Shown in pieces: positions 17,863 through 27,256 of a DNA stretch of 64,000 nucleotides (position 1 is the first letter of the stretch; each line of letters starts with the position of its first letter). The notes beneath the pieces were generated by a model. That model ran no database searches. It was not told the DNA's origin and was given only the letters and a program-made list of their open reading frames with translations. Source of the DNA: Flavobacteriales bacterium (GTDB lineage Bacteria; Bacteroidota; Bacteroidia; CAIKAF01); NCBI GenBank assembly GCA_022402535.1, contig JAKRSD010000024.1, positions 60,769 through 124,768 of the forward strand. The letters are read 5' to 3'. Both the position numbers and the translations under genes were made by a program.

Positions 17863-18606
17863 TTGAATCTATTTGAACACATAGGACTGTATGCACTTCT
17901 TCTGAGGAAGACGTTTACCCGTCCCATTAAATTTTCACTTTTTCGCAGGCAACTGGTTCACGAAATTGACCAAATCGGAATCGGATCTCTGCCGCTTGTG
18001 GGCATCATTTCGGTATTTATGGGTGCGGTGATTTCCCTACAGTTTGCGGCCGATATCATGTCGTCCCAACTCATTCCCAAATATACCGTGGGATACGCCA
18101 GTCGCCAATCCATCATATATGAATTTTCCACTACGGTAGTGGCCCTGATTCTGGCTGGAAAAGTAGGATCAAGTATCGCCTCTGAATTAGGCACCATGCG
18201 TATTACCGAGCAGATAGACGCATTGGAAATTATGGGAATTAACTCCCGTTCGTTTTTAATTCTGCCTAAAATCATGGGGTTTCTGTTCATCAATCCCTTT
18301 TTGGTTATGATCAGTATGGTGCTGGGTATTTCAGGTGCTTATTTTACGGTAGTAGCCACCGGGATGATTGCCCACGAAGACTTTATGTACGGGGTGCAGA
18401 TGGATTTTAAAACCTTTGATGTGATTTACGCCATGGTAAAAACGGTGGTGTTTGCCTTTCTGATTTCATCCATTTCGGCGTATATGGGATATAACACCAG
18501 CGGCGGCTCGCTCGAAGTGGGTAAATCGAGCACACAGGCGGTTGTATACAGTATATTTTCCATCCTGGCTTCTAACCTGGTTATCACTTACCTGATGCTG
18601 TTATGA
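17863..18606 (+). CDS. mlaE: MlaE-type ABC transporter permease
   Basis: 247 aa. Integral membrane permease of the MlaE/YrbE family, which moves phospholipids between inner and outer membranes with an MCE-domain partner. About five hydrophobic segments are visible, with the family signature ELGTMRITEQIDALEIMGIN at about 108-127. The start is TTG at 17863: an in-frame TAG at 17845 closes the region upstream, and the next ATG lies too deep, inside the conserved IGSLPLVGIISVFMGA region. Its last bases overlap the ATP-binding gene (ATGA), so the two are translationally coupled. No MlaD gene follows, unlike in proteobacterial operons. Confidence 0.9.
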   Translation: MNLFEHIGLYALLLRKTFTRPIKFSLFRRQLVHEIDQIGIGSLPLVGIISVFMGAVISLQFAADIMSSQLIPKYTVGYASRQSIIYEFSTTVVALILAGKVGSSIASELGTMRITEQIDALEIMGINSRSFLILPKIMGFLFINPFLVMISMVLGISGAYFTVVATGMIAHEDFMYGVQMDFKTFDVIYAMVKTVVFAFLISSISAYMGYNTSGGSLEVGKSSTQAVVYSIFSILASNLVITYLMLL

Positions 18607-19355
18607 TTGAAGTAAAAAACCTGAATAAAAGTTTTGACGGCAGACAGGTTCTGTTTGATATAGACAGCACCTTTGAATCGGGCAAAGTGAATATGGTGAT
18701 AGGCCGAAGCGGAAGCGGAAAAACCGTTTTTCTGAAATGTATGGTGGGCCTGCTTACTCCCGACACGGGTTCTGTTTTGTACGATGGGCGTGATTTTACC
18801 GCCGCCGACGAAAAAACCCGCATGATGATACGCCGCGAAATGGGTAAAGTATTTCAGATGGGAGCGCTCTTTGATTCCATGACCGTAGCCGAAAATGTAC
18901 AGTTTCCGCTGGATTTATTTTCCACTATGGGAAAAGGCGAAAAGAAAGACCGCGTAGAGTTTTGTCTGGAGAAAGTAAATCTTACACAGGCCCATAAATT
19001 ATATCCGGCAGAAATCAGTGGGGGAATGAAAAAACGTACGGCCATAGCCCGGGCCATTTCCCTGAATCCGAAATATTTATTTTGTGATGAGCCCAATTCG
19101 GGTCTTGACCCCGAAACATCCATTCTGATTGACAATCTGGTGAGTAGCCTCACACATGAATTCAATATGACCACGGTGATTATTTCGCACGACATGAACT
19201 CGGTGTTTGAAATCGGCGAAAAAGTCATGTTTCTCTATGAAGGACGTAAAGTATGGGAAGGCAAAGGACGCGAAATCGCGGGTGCTGATCATCCCGCCCT
19301 GAGAGAGTTTGTTTTTGCCTCCGAACTCATGAAAAAACTGCATAATATCAAATAA
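18603..19355 (+). CDS. mlaF: MlaF-type ABC transporter ATP-binding protein
   Basis: 250 aa. ATPase partner of the permease in a phospholipid transport system at the inner membrane. Walker A GRSGSGKT near 37-44, Q-loop in VFQMGALFDSMTV, ABC signature ISGGMKKR near 138, Walker B YLFCDEPNSGLDP, and H-loop in VIISHD are all present. The signature reads SGGM, as in MlaF, rather than SGGQ. Overlaps mlaE by four bases. A DUF1684 gene follows at once, possibly on the same transcript. Confidence 0.92.
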   Translation: MIEVKNLNKSFDGRQVLFDIDSTFESGKVNMVIGRSGSGKTVFLKCMVGLLTPDTGSVLYDGRDFTAADEKTRMMIRREMGKVFQMGALFDSMTVAENVQFPLDLFSTMGKGEKKDRVEFCLEKVNLTQAHKLYPAEISGGMKKRTAIARAISLNPKYLFCDEPNSGLDPETSILIDNLVSSLTHEFNMTTVIISHDMNSVFEIGEKVMFLYEGRKVWEGKGREIAGADHPALREFVFASELMKKLHNIK

Positions 19356-19361
19356 TTGGGC

Positions 19362-19979
19362 ATGCATAAGCTAAAGTTTTTTATAGGATTTTGGCTGATG
19401 GCATGCTTACTTCCGGCTAAAGCGCAATCGGACTGGTTTTCGAAATTGCAGGAAGACCGGATTGCCAAAAATGAAGAGCTAAAAAACAAAACCGGTGGTC
19501 CGCTCACCGAAGAAACTAAAACAGATTTTGCAGGACTTCGCTATTACGACCCGGACAACCGTTACAACCTCACGGCTGAGTTTATCCGGCTGAAAAAACC
19601 GAAAACGGTTTGGTTCGCCACATCTGACGGAAAAGAAAAAGAATACATCCGCTTTGCGGAAATCAAATTCAGGCTCTTTGATAAAAGTTATTCCCTGTAT
19701 GCTTATTACAGCACTAAAATCAGGATGAGTGCCGGCTACGAAAAACACATTTTTGTTCCATTCAAAGATTTAACCAACCTCAACGGAACCTATGGCGGCG
19801 GACGCTATCTGGATTTAAAAGAACCCGATGACGATATCATCCAAATGGATTTCAACAGGGCTTATAATCCCTATTGTGCTTATTCTGACGGTTATTCCTG
19901 CCCTATCGTGCCCAAAGAAAATTACCTGAACATTGCTATTGAAGCCGGCGAAAAAGTACTTTTTACGCATGAAAAATAA
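19362..19979 (+). CDS. DUF1684 family secreted protein, 205 aa
   Basis: I take the ATG at 19362 (MHKLKFF...) rather than the TTG six bases earlier. It has a signal peptide ending near LLPAKAQ-S. The C-terminal half holds the DUF1684 signature: a FVPFKDLTNL segment, GGRYLDL, then DFNRAYNPYCAYS and CPIVPKENYLNIAIEAGEK with paired cysteines. The family is widespread and of unknown function. Six bases separate it from the mlaF stop, and its end overlaps the following GH13 gene by 11 bases, so mlaE-mlaF-DUF1684-GH13 may be a single transcript. Confidence 0.85.
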   Translation: MHKLKFFIGFWLMACLLPAKAQSDWFSKLQEDRIAKNEELKNKTGGPLTEETKTDFAGLRYYDPDNRYNLTAEFIRLKKPKTVWFATSDGKEKEYIRFAEIKFRLFDKSYSLYAYYSTKIRMSAGYEKHIFVPFKDLTNLNGTYGGGRYLDLKEPDDDIIQMDFNRAYNPYCAYSDGYSCPIVPKENYLNIAIEAGEKVLFTHEK

Positions 19980-21675
19980 TTGCTCCAAATGGCTTTACAA
20001 TCCGTTGCTTACGTTTATCCTTGCGCTATTTTTCCTACCGGAATCACTTCAGGCACAGGAAGCTAAAAGATGGTATGATGCCACTACGGTTTATCAGATT
20101 TATCCCCTTAGTTTTAAAGACAGTGACGGCGACGGAACCGGTGATATTCCCGGAATTATTTCCAAACTTGATTATTTAAAAACGTTAGGTATCGAAACGC
20201 TTTGGTTATCGCCTGTGTATTCCAGTCCCTGGCAGGATCATGGATATGATATCAGCGGATATACCACCATTCATCCACGGATGGGGAATATGGATGATTT
20301 TGACAGGCTGATTCAGGAAGCGCGTAAACGTAATATGCGGATTGTGATGGATCTGGTGATGAACCACACTTCTGAGCAACATCCTTGGTTTCAGGCAGCG
20401 ATAAAAGACAAACCCGGCGGACCTTTCCGCAATATGTATGTCTGGAAAGAGGGAAAAAAGCGCCCCAATAACTGGAAAAGCATGACAAGCGGCAACGGGT
20501 GGCACTACCACAAAGAAGCAAAAGCCTGGTATTGGGCTTCGTTTCTGCCTTTTCAGCCCGATTTGAATTATCATAATCCGGCCGTAAAAGACAGCCTGTT
20601 CGGGGTGATGGATTTTTGGATTCAACGGGGTGTTTCGGGATTCCGTTTAGATATTTTCAATTGCCTGGCCGAAGATTCGCTCTTCCGGAATAATCCGCCC
20701 AGCCTGCGCCCTATTCCTTCCGAAGGAAATCCGGATGGTTTTTTTCAAAAGGTGACGTACACCCAAAACACCGAAAAAACATTGGAAATCGCCCGTGAAT
20801 TCCGGGCTCATCTGGATTCTGTTTCTCAAGGCGAAGCCTTTTCGGTGGGTGAAGTGTTCGGCTCCGGAGAACTGCTGCAAAAATATACGGCTCAGGGACA
20901 GGGACTGCACAGCGTGTTCTTTTTCAAAACCATGCATGCCGGTTTTAAACCGCACAAATGGAAAAAAATCATACGGGAAAACGATTTGAATTTCCCTTAT
21001 CCGCAGCAGCCCACCTGGGTATTGAGCAATCATGATAAAAAACGGTTTATCTCGCGGTTGAAAAACAAGGAATCCAAGATGCGTTGTGTGGTTTTTATGC
21101 AGTTTACACTCAGAGGTATTCCTTTTATCTATCAGGGAGAAGAACTTGGCATGCGGCAACAGAAACTGAACCCGAAGTTTGGACAAGATCCGATTGTGAA
21201 AAAATTTGGTGTGGCGGCTACCCGATTCGCGCGGATATCGGGCGAAAGCCTAAACCGCGACGAATGCCGCACACCCTTCAGCTGGAACAGCGAAAAAAAT
21301 GCGGGATTCTCCACATCCGATTCCCCGTGGTTGTCGCCCGCCAAAGAAGCGGGAAATATTCATGCCGAAAAGCAATTGAACGACCCGAATTCGCTTTTTC
21401 ATTTTTACCGCAAACTGCTTAGCATGCGCAAAAGTCTGTCCGAACTGAATTCGGGTAAAATGGATTCACTCCGTTTGAAAAATAAAATCCTTAGTTATCG
21501 CCGTTATTCCGACCAAAGCAGCATGTATTGTTATATCAATTTCGCCCGAAAAAGCCGAAGAATAAAAGAAAAGACAGCAGAAGGGAAAGTGATTTTTGGT
21601 AATATAGAAACGGATGCAAAAGGCCGAAATAAAATCCCCGGGCGTTCGTCGGTTATTCTTTGGGTTCGCCCTTAA
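19969..21675 (+). CDS. Secreted GH13 alpha-glucosidase-like enzyme
   Basis: 568 aa from the ATG at 19969, which gives a clean signal peptide ending near SLQAQE; the longer frame from 19933 is rejected. Alpha-amylase superfamily barrel: GIETLWLSPVYSSPWQDHGYD, region II GFRLDIFN with nucleophile D228, acid/base E295 in VGEVFG, and D356 in LSNHDKK. DLVMNHTSEQHPWF and calcium-binding-like DSDGDGTGDIPGI are typical of oligo-1,6-glucosidase and alpha-glucosidase subfamilies. It probably cleaves short alpha-glucans or sucrose-like glycosides in the periplasm. No susC/susD or regulator is near. Its stop codon overlaps the convergent gene's stop. Confidence 0.9.
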   Translation: MKNNCSKWLYNPLLTFILALFFLPESLQAQEAKRWYDATTVYQIYPLSFKDSDGDGTGDIPGIISKLDYLKTLGIETLWLSPVYSSPWQDHGYDISGYTTIHPRMGNMDDFDRLIQEARKRNMRIVMDLVMNHTSEQHPWFQAAIKDKPGGPFRNMYVWKEGKKRPNNWKSMTSGNGWHYHKEAKAWYWASFLPFQPDLNYHNPAVKDSLFGVMDFWIQRGVSGFRLDIFNCLAEDSLFRNNPPSLRPIPSEGNPDGFFQKVTYTQNTEKTLEIAREFRAHLDSVSQGEAFSVGEVFGSGELLQKYTAQGQGLHSVFFFKTMHAGFKPHKWKKIIRENDLNFPYPQQPTWVLSNHDKKRFISRLKNKESKMRCVVFMQFTLRGIPFIYQGEELGMRQQKLNPKFGQDPIVKKFGVAATRFARISGESLNRDECRTPFSWNSEKNAGFSTSDSPWLSPAKEAGNIHAEKQLNDPNSLFHFYRKLLSMRKSLSELNSGKMDSLRLKNKILSYRRYSDQSSMYCYINFARKSRRIKEKTAEGKVIFGNIETDAKGRNKIPGRSSVILWVRP

Positions 21676-23378
21676 TCTGTCGGAAGTTTCTGTCTTTTTT
21701 TATCGGCCGGGGTTGGATTTTGTACCCAGCTGTTGTCGTAGGTTTTGAGCAGTTTTGAGCTCTTCACCTCGGCATAACCGACTTTTCCATCCATATAATC
21801 CGCCAATAACCGGAAAGCCGGATTTTTTTCATCTTTCATCACCAACAAAGCGGTGTTGGCACCTGATTTTACCGCTATGGGTACGCCTCCGCCCAATTCT
21901 GCCCAATGTCCGCCCAACAATAAATTCTTTACGGGTGTACGATGATGGGCAATTTTGGCTTTCACATTTTCTTTGCCTGGGCGGGCTCCCATGATGGAAC
22001 CGTTTCGGTTTCCCGTGTAGCGGAGATGCGTTACCGGTGTGGCAATATCATAAAACAAAATATGTTTACGCAAACCGGGATAAAGTGCTTCTACCCGGTC
22101 TATGATTATTTGGGCAAACTCTTCCTTCACCTGGTTATATTTTTCACCCCGGATAAAGTTGCCGTTTTCATCTTTTTCGGCTCCCCAATTATCCCTATAA
22201 TGCATATCGGCCGCTGTATATAACGTAAGCGTTCCCTGTCCGTCGGGAGCTAAAGAAGGGTCTCGCAAAGACGGCGCCAGAATGCTGATACCTGAAGTGT
22301 GCGGATTACTGTCGGTATGGGCATTTTTGGGTATTCCTTCTTTGGAAATGAAAATCATCTCTTCGCCAAAACCTAACTCCGACGGGTGACAATCCAAAGC
22401 CACAGACAAGGTCATGGACGAACTGTATAATGGAGCTTTGCGTAATTTTTCTTTGAATGATTCGCTCACCGCATCGGGCGGAAGCATTTTTTCATATAAA
22501 GTTTCCACATCACAGGCCGCAATCACATATTTACTTTTCACCGTGTAATGCACGCCCCGGCTTTCCAACTCCACGCCTTGGGATGTATTATTTTCGGTGA
22601 TAATTTTTGTTACCCTGCACTTGAAAAATATATCGTTGTGAAAAAACTCCACAATGTGCGACAGCCATTCCGGAAACACCTGACTTCCGCCTTCAGGAGG
22701 CATCTGATAATCGGAATAATAAGCCCAGCCTATGGGAACCAGACAGGAAAGTAAATCCTGTTCAGAACCGAACACCTCATGCAGACGGGGGTCTTTAAAA
22801 TATTTATTGAGCCCTTTTTTCATGCCTTCCTCGCCCGAGAAACGAAGATGTCTGAAAAACGGAAGTCCGAAATTCAACATTTTAAAACCAAATGCCATTT
22901 TTTCGGACAGGCTCATGGTTTCCATGGAACGATAGGCGTTTCCTAAAATTTTGAAGGAACGGCCCAATTGTTTTCCGTCTTTAAAAAAGCGTTCAATGCC
23001 CTTTTTTTCGTGGGGAAATTCACGAATCCACTGTTCTTTTAAATCGTTGGGATTATTGGTCAGCAGATAATCAAAGGATTCGCCTTTCATACGGCGGATG
23101 AGCGTCTGCGTTTTGGGCCGCGGAAAATCATTCCCTAGAAACTGAAATGTTTTATACACCAGCCCTCCGGGTCCACACTGATTGAGCCAGTGGATGGCGG
23201 TATCAAAACGAAAATCTTTCCTTCGGAAACCCGCCAGATATCCTCCGGGGCGGGAATCCATCTCCAATACACAAACCGAAAATCCGGCTTTACTGAGCAA
23301 AGCCGCCGAGGTGAGACCGCTCACTCCGGAACCGATTACAATCACATCATAATAAGGCTTAAATTCGGGCTTTCGCAT
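21672..23378 (-). CDS. FAD-dependent oxidoreductase of the phytoene desaturase / CrtISO / retinol reductase type
   Basis: 568 aa. The N-terminal dinucleotide fold DVIVIGSGVSGLTSAALL with VLEMDSRPGGY binds FAD (about residues 11-48). The C-terminal motif LLLGGHWAELGGGVPIAVKSG near 510-530 closes the FAD site as in the CrtI family. Length and the long middle region resemble carotenoid isomerases and all-trans-retinol 13,14-reductases more than bacterial CrtI. No crtB or other carotenoid genes are nearby, so acting on carotenoids is unproven. The final ~40 residues are a polar tail. Confidence 0.85.
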   Translation of the reverse strand: MRKPEFKPYYDVIVIGSGVSGLTSAALLSKAGFSVCVLEMDSRPGGYLAGFRRKDFRFDTAIHWLNQCGPGGLVYKTFQFLGNDFPRPKTQTLIRRMKGESFDYLLTNNPNDLKEQWIREFPHEKKGIERFFKDGKQLGRSFKILGNAYRSMETMSLSEKMAFGFKMLNFGLPFFRHLRFSGEEGMKKGLNKYFKDPRLHEVFGSEQDLLSCLVPIGWAYYSDYQMPPEGGSQVFPEWLSHIVEFFHNDIFFKCRVTKIITENNTSQGVELESRGVHYTVKSKYVIAACDVETLYEKMLPPDAVSESFKEKLRKAPLYSSSMTLSVALDCHPSELGFGEEMIFISKEGIPKNAHTDSNPHTSGISILAPSLRDPSLAPDGQGTLTLYTAADMHYRDNWGAEKDENGNFIRGEKYNQVKEEFAQIIIDRVEALYPGLRKHILFYDIATPVTHLRYTGNRNGSIMGARPGKENVKAKIAHHRTPVKNLLLGGHWAELGGGVPIAVKSGANTALLVMKDEKNPAFRLLADYMDGKVGYAEVKSSKLLKTYDNSWVQNPTPADKKRQKLPTD

Positions 23379-23492
23379 GGATTCAGTAGCGGAAATAAAA
23401 TGTAAACAGGTTCAACAGATATTTGTTGGCAAAGAACTAAAATAAATGCACGCTTCCGCTAACTCAGATGTATAATCGTGAAAGAACTTTTA

Positions 23493-24491
23493 TTAAAATC
23501 TGACCAATGCCGAGCCCCAGATAAATCCGCTGCCAAATGCCGCAAAACAAACCAAGGAACCGGGTTTAATTCTTCCTTCAGCATAGGCCTCACTCAACGC
23601 AATAGGAATGGAAGCGGCCGTGGTATTTCCGTATTTCTGGATATTATTAAACACCTTTTCGTCAGGCAGTTTGTAGCGGTTTTGAATAAAATTACTGATG
23701 CGCAGATTGGCCTGATGCGGAATCAATAAATCCAAATCATCAACGGAATATCCATTGGTTTCCAAAGCTTCGTTAATGACTTCTTCAAACCGCACCACGG
23801 CATGTTTAAACACCAGATTTCCGTTCATGTGGGGCAACATTTCTTCACTGCTCAACATTTCGTGCGTAATCCGTGGATTTTGGCAGGCTCCGGGATGACG
23901 CATCAAAAGTTCTTCTGCAAAATTTCCATCCGCATGAATATGAGTCGAAAGTAGTCCTTTCCCTTGTTCATTATGGGCTTCTAACACCACGGCTCCGGCT
24001 CCATCACCAAAAATCACGGCCATGTTTCGTCCGCGGGTACTTAATTCCATAATATTCGACTGTACTTCGGCACAGACCACCAGAACACGCTTATACATTC
24101 CGGTTTTTATGTACTGATCGGCCATAGACAAGGCACTGATAAATCCGCTGCACTGTGAACGCACATCGAATGCGGCTTTGCCCACCAATCCTAAATTTTT
24201 CAACACCAAAACAGCACAACCGGGAAAATAGAAATCGGGACTGAGCGTGGCAAAAACCACGGCATCAATATCTTCGGGTGTTAATCCGGCTTTATCGAGC
24301 GCAATACGTGCGGCTTCGGTTCCCATAGAAGAGGTGGTATCTTTTCCGGGAGTAACAAAACGGCGTTGTTCAATCCCCGTGCGCTCCACAATCCATTCCT
24401 CTGTAGTATCCATGTACTGCATGAGGTCTTTATTGGTAACAATATTCTCGGGTACATAGTGCCCTATGCCCGTTATTTTTGAATGAAACAT
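23493..24491 (-). CDS. fabH: 3-oxoacyl-ACP synthase III
   Basis: 332 aa. Condenses an acyl-CoA starter with malonyl-ACP to begin fatty-acid synthesis. The catalytic triad is visible: C114 in DVRSQCSGF, H259 in IPHQANLRI, N289 in YGNTTAAS. The conserved GTGIEQRR-type segment is present as ERTGIEQRRF near 36-45. The gene has its own -7 box and is not linked here to plsX, fabD or acpP, so it could be a secondary copy with different starter preference. Confidence 0.93.
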   Translation of the reverse strand: MFHSKITGIGHYVPENIVTNKDLMQYMDTTEEWIVERTGIEQRRFVTPGKDTTSSMGTEAARIALDKAGLTPEDIDAVVFATLSPDFYFPGCAVLVLKNLGLVGKAAFDVRSQCSGFISALSMADQYIKTGMYKRVLVVCAEVQSNIMELSTRGRNMAVIFGDGAGAVVLEAHNEQGKGLLSTHIHADGNFAEELLMRHPGACQNPRITHEMLSSEEMLPHMNGNLVFKHAVVRFEEVINEALETNGYSVDDLDLLIPHQANLRISNFIQNRYKLPDEKVFNNIQKYGNTTAASIPIALSEAYAEGRIKPGSLVCFAAFGSGFIWGSALVRF

Positions 24492-24518
24492 GATTTCTCT
24501 TTATTAGGCTTAACCGTC

Positions 24519-24526
24519 CAAAAGTA
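24519..24526 (-). promoter_or_regulatory. Promoter -7 box (TACTTTTG) for fabH
   Basis: On the minus strand TACTTTTG matches TAnnTTTG, 27 bases before the fabH ATG at 24491. Confidence 0.5.
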
Positions 24527-24556
24527 AATATTTGAATCGGAATGAAAACGTGGAAA

Positions 24557-26470
24557 CTATTTTTGAATAATCAGTCTGTAGCCTTCTGTCGGACTGAATG
24601 CCAAAAATCCTTCATCCACCAGACGGTTCAATTGGGCAAGATGAAGAGCCGTTTTTTTGATTTTAATCTCGCTGAAAATCGCTTCCGCCGTGGGGAAATG
24701 AGTCGTTCCGGTAAGCTTAATTTTATCCCATAAAGACTGCAACTCCAATTGGGGTTTCTGTTCTTCTTTTGCCCGGCATACATCACATTTTCCGCACGCT
24801 TCTGCCTGATTATCTCCGAAATAACGCAGAAGCCTCACCGAACGGCAAACCGTATTATCCGTGATGTATTCAATCATGGTTTCGTAGCGTTTACGGGCAT
24901 TTTTTTTCAGCGTTCCGTATATCTTAGGACTCATGATAAAATCCGCCTCGGGAAGCCGTGGATACAAAAACGTTACCGAGGGCAAATCCGACGCTTTTTT
25001 ATATTCCCAAACGCCCAGTTTTTCGAGTTTTTCCAGATTATCAATGGCCCAATCGGACGGCATACCCAACCGGGAAGCCATTTTCATTTCACTGATTCTT
25101 ACATACCCGTCAAACACTCCCCCATAGGAGCGGATTACGTGCAAGATAAAATTTTCAAACCGGGGCTGACGCACCATAAAATCGTAGGAGGCGCGAACAC
25201 CCATTGTCATTTTGAGTGAAGAAATTTCATAAGCCGCTTCATTTATGTAGATGTAGCCCTCCTTTTCCATCAGTTTTAAACAGCGGAATAAATGTCCGGG
25301 AGTCAGATTATAATGCAAGGCGATTTTATCCGGATCAAAACGAAATTCTTCACCTTCGCCTGCACCTACAGGAATCTGAAGATGATTGCAGAGTGCTTTG
25401 TACACCCGCAAAATTTCATCCCTTTCGGGATATTCTTCGGCAAAGCGTTTTTCCAGAATCCCTTTATCCGAAGTCGTTACGGGCAACACCGCATAGGCTG
25501 TTTTTCCGTCGCGGCCTCCCCTTCCCGCTTCCTGAAAATAAGCCTCGGGACTTTCGGGCACATCAGTGTGGAGCACCAGACGCACGTCGGGTTTATCGAT
25601 ACCCATACCAAAGGCATTGGTGGCCACCATTACCCGAAATTTATCGAACATCCAGGCTTTCTGTTTGGCTTCGCGCACTTCGGCACTCAGCCCGGCATGA
25701 TAAAAATCGGCCGTAATGCCCGATTGGCTCAAGAACTCGGCAAATTTTTCGGTCTGCTTGCGGTTACGGGTATAGACAATCGCTGTCCCTTTGATGGCAT
25801 TCAGCCATTGAATGATTTTATCTTCTTTGCGCTCGCAGGTCGAAACCGCATAAAACAGATTCTTGCGGGCAAAACTGACGCTGATGATGTTTTTTTTGAG
25901 GAAACCGAGCCGCGTACAAATGTCTTCTGCCACCTGAGGCGTAGCGGTGGCAGTTAAGGCCAGAACAGGCACTCTGGGATGAAATTTGCGTATCTCGGCA
26001 ATTTCCAGATAAACGGGGCGAAAATCGTAGCCCCACTGCGAAATACAATGCGCTTCATCCACCGCAATCAGGTTCACCTTCATATTTTTGAAAGATTCCA
26101 AAAAACGAACGGCTTTGAGCCTTTCGGGCGAAACGTACAGAAATTTAAAATGCCCCGTAACACAATTATTCAGCTCGTTTTCTACCATAAAAAAGGGCAT
26201 GCCCGAATAAATGGCAGTGGCTTTGATGCCTCTTTTTTTCAGGTTATCGACCTGATCCTTCATCAGGGAAATGAGCGGCGAAATCACCACGGTGATGCCT
26301 TCTTTCATTAATCCGGGCACCTGAAAACAGATGGATTTACCTCCACCTGTGGGCAAAAGTGCCAAGGTATCTTCGCCGTTCAACACCGATTGCACAATAC
26401 GATCCTGCGGATTACGAAAGGCATCGTACCCCCAGTATTTTTTCAGTATGTGTTCCGGTGTTTCCTGCAT
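24557..26470 (-). CDS. recQ: ATP-dependent DNA helicase RecQ
   Basis: 637 aa. 3'-5' helicase used in recombination and repair. Seen: motif 0 YWGYDAFRNPQ, Walker A LLPTGGGKS near 37-45, DEAHC box, SQWGYDFRP (aromatic-rich loop), helicase C-domain motif VI QEAGRGGRDG, then a zinc module with CRSVRLLRYFGD and CGKCDVC near 560-585. The zinc cysteines are intact. The winged-helix region follows. No HRDC domain is apparent: the protein ends soon after a short helical tail, as in many shorter RecQ forms. Confidence 0.95.
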   Translation of the reverse strand: MQETPEHILKKYWGYDAFRNPQDRIVQSVLNGEDTLALLPTGGGKSICFQVPGLMKEGITVVISPLISLMKDQVDNLKKRGIKATAIYSGMPFFMVENELNNCVTGHFKFLYVSPERLKAVRFLESFKNMKVNLIAVDEAHCISQWGYDFRPVYLEIAEIRKFHPRVPVLALTATATPQVAEDICTRLGFLKKNIISVSFARKNLFYAVSTCERKEDKIIQWLNAIKGTAIVYTRNRKQTEKFAEFLSQSGITADFYHAGLSAEVREAKQKAWMFDKFRVMVATNAFGMGIDKPDVRLVLHTDVPESPEAYFQEAGRGGRDGKTAYAVLPVTTSDKGILEKRFAEEYPERDEILRVYKALCNHLQIPVGAGEGEEFRFDPDKIALHYNLTPGHLFRCLKLMEKEGYIYINEAAYEISSLKMTMGVRASYDFMVRQPRFENFILHVIRSYGGVFDGYVRISEMKMASRLGMPSDWAIDNLEKLEKLGVWEYKKASDLPSVTFLYPRLPEADFIMSPKIYGTLKKNARKRYETMIEYITDNTVCRSVRLLRYFGDNQAEACGKCDVCRAKEEQKPQLELQSLWDKIKLTGTTHFPTAEAIFSEIKIKKTALHLAQLNRLVDEGFLAFSPTEGYRLIIQK

Positions 26471-26569
26471 GGCTTAGGATGGCAAAATAACCGAATTCAT
26501 GAAGGTTTAACAAACTCAATATTGGGATAAATGAAAATGTGAATTAATTTCGCTGAAACATTAAAAACC

Positions 26570-27256
26570 ATGAAACCAAAAGTTTTTTTAATTGCACTTT
26601 TTCTCTTCCTTTCGTTTTCATCTACTCAGGCTCAGGATAGCGGCTGGGAAACGGGTATTAATGTATCGGGAGGAGGAGCTTGGTTAAATCCAAAATCTGG
26701 CACAACAAAAAACAGCTTTTCTTGGCATTATGGAGCCGGCATATACGGCAGGAAATTATTTAAACCGGGAGTCGGTGTTGAATTAGGGTTACAATATGGA
26801 CAATATTCGACATTCGCTGAAACTGATGGATATTTTGGAGACATGATTGACCCTATATATGGTTATAATGGCCCTCCTGCTATAATTAATAATCAAAAAC
26901 ATATCCGATATGCCGAAGTTCCAGTGAAATTTGTGTTTCTTAAAAACAAAAATAAATTTGGAATAGGCTTTAATTTGGGAGTGACTCCTGCATTTGCAAT
27001 ACATGGAAAAGAAATAAGAAAAATTACAGGTGAAACCGCTGAAGCTGGGACATCGAGCATTAATAACACAAAAGACTTAAGGACTTTCAATCTTTTTGGG
27101 GAAACCTCCCTTATTCTAAGAGCAAACATAAAACCCCAATTTTCTCTTGATTTTAAACCTTTTTTCAGAGGTTCACTTTTATCTGCTTATAAATTTGGAA
27201 GCAACTACCATCCTTACACATTTGGCATTAGCATAAACTCCGTATGGCGGTTTTAA
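26570..27256 (+). CDS. Outer-membrane beta-barrel protein, 228 aa
   Basis: Signal peptide MKPKVFLIALFLFLSFSSTQAQ. The mature chain alternates hydrophobic and polar residues in strands (VGVELGLQYGQYS, AEVPVKFVFL, IGFNLGVTPAFAI, PQFSLDFKPFF, HPYTFGISINSVWRF) and ends with an aromatic residue, as barrel proteins do for BAM insertion. It fits the PF13568-like eight-stranded outer-membrane family. AT content is higher than in neighbouring genes. Function unknown. Its stop overlaps the convergent reductase gene. Confidence 0.8.
   Translation: MKPKVFLIALFLFLSFSSTQAQDSGWETGINVSGGGAWLNPKSGTTKNSFSWHYGAGIYGRKLFKPGVGVELGLQYGQYSTFAETDGYFGDMIDPIYGYNGPPAIINNQKHIRYAEVPVKFVFLKNKNKFGIGFNLGVTPAFAIHGKEIRKITGETAEAGTSSINNTKDLRTFNLFGETSLILRANIKPQFSLDFKPFFRGSLLSAYKFGSNYHPYTFGISINSVWRF

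Noticed and set aside
20647..21186. Long minus-strand frame inside the GH13 gene
   Set aside because: Shadow of the GH13 coding strand, whose catalytic residues are intact.
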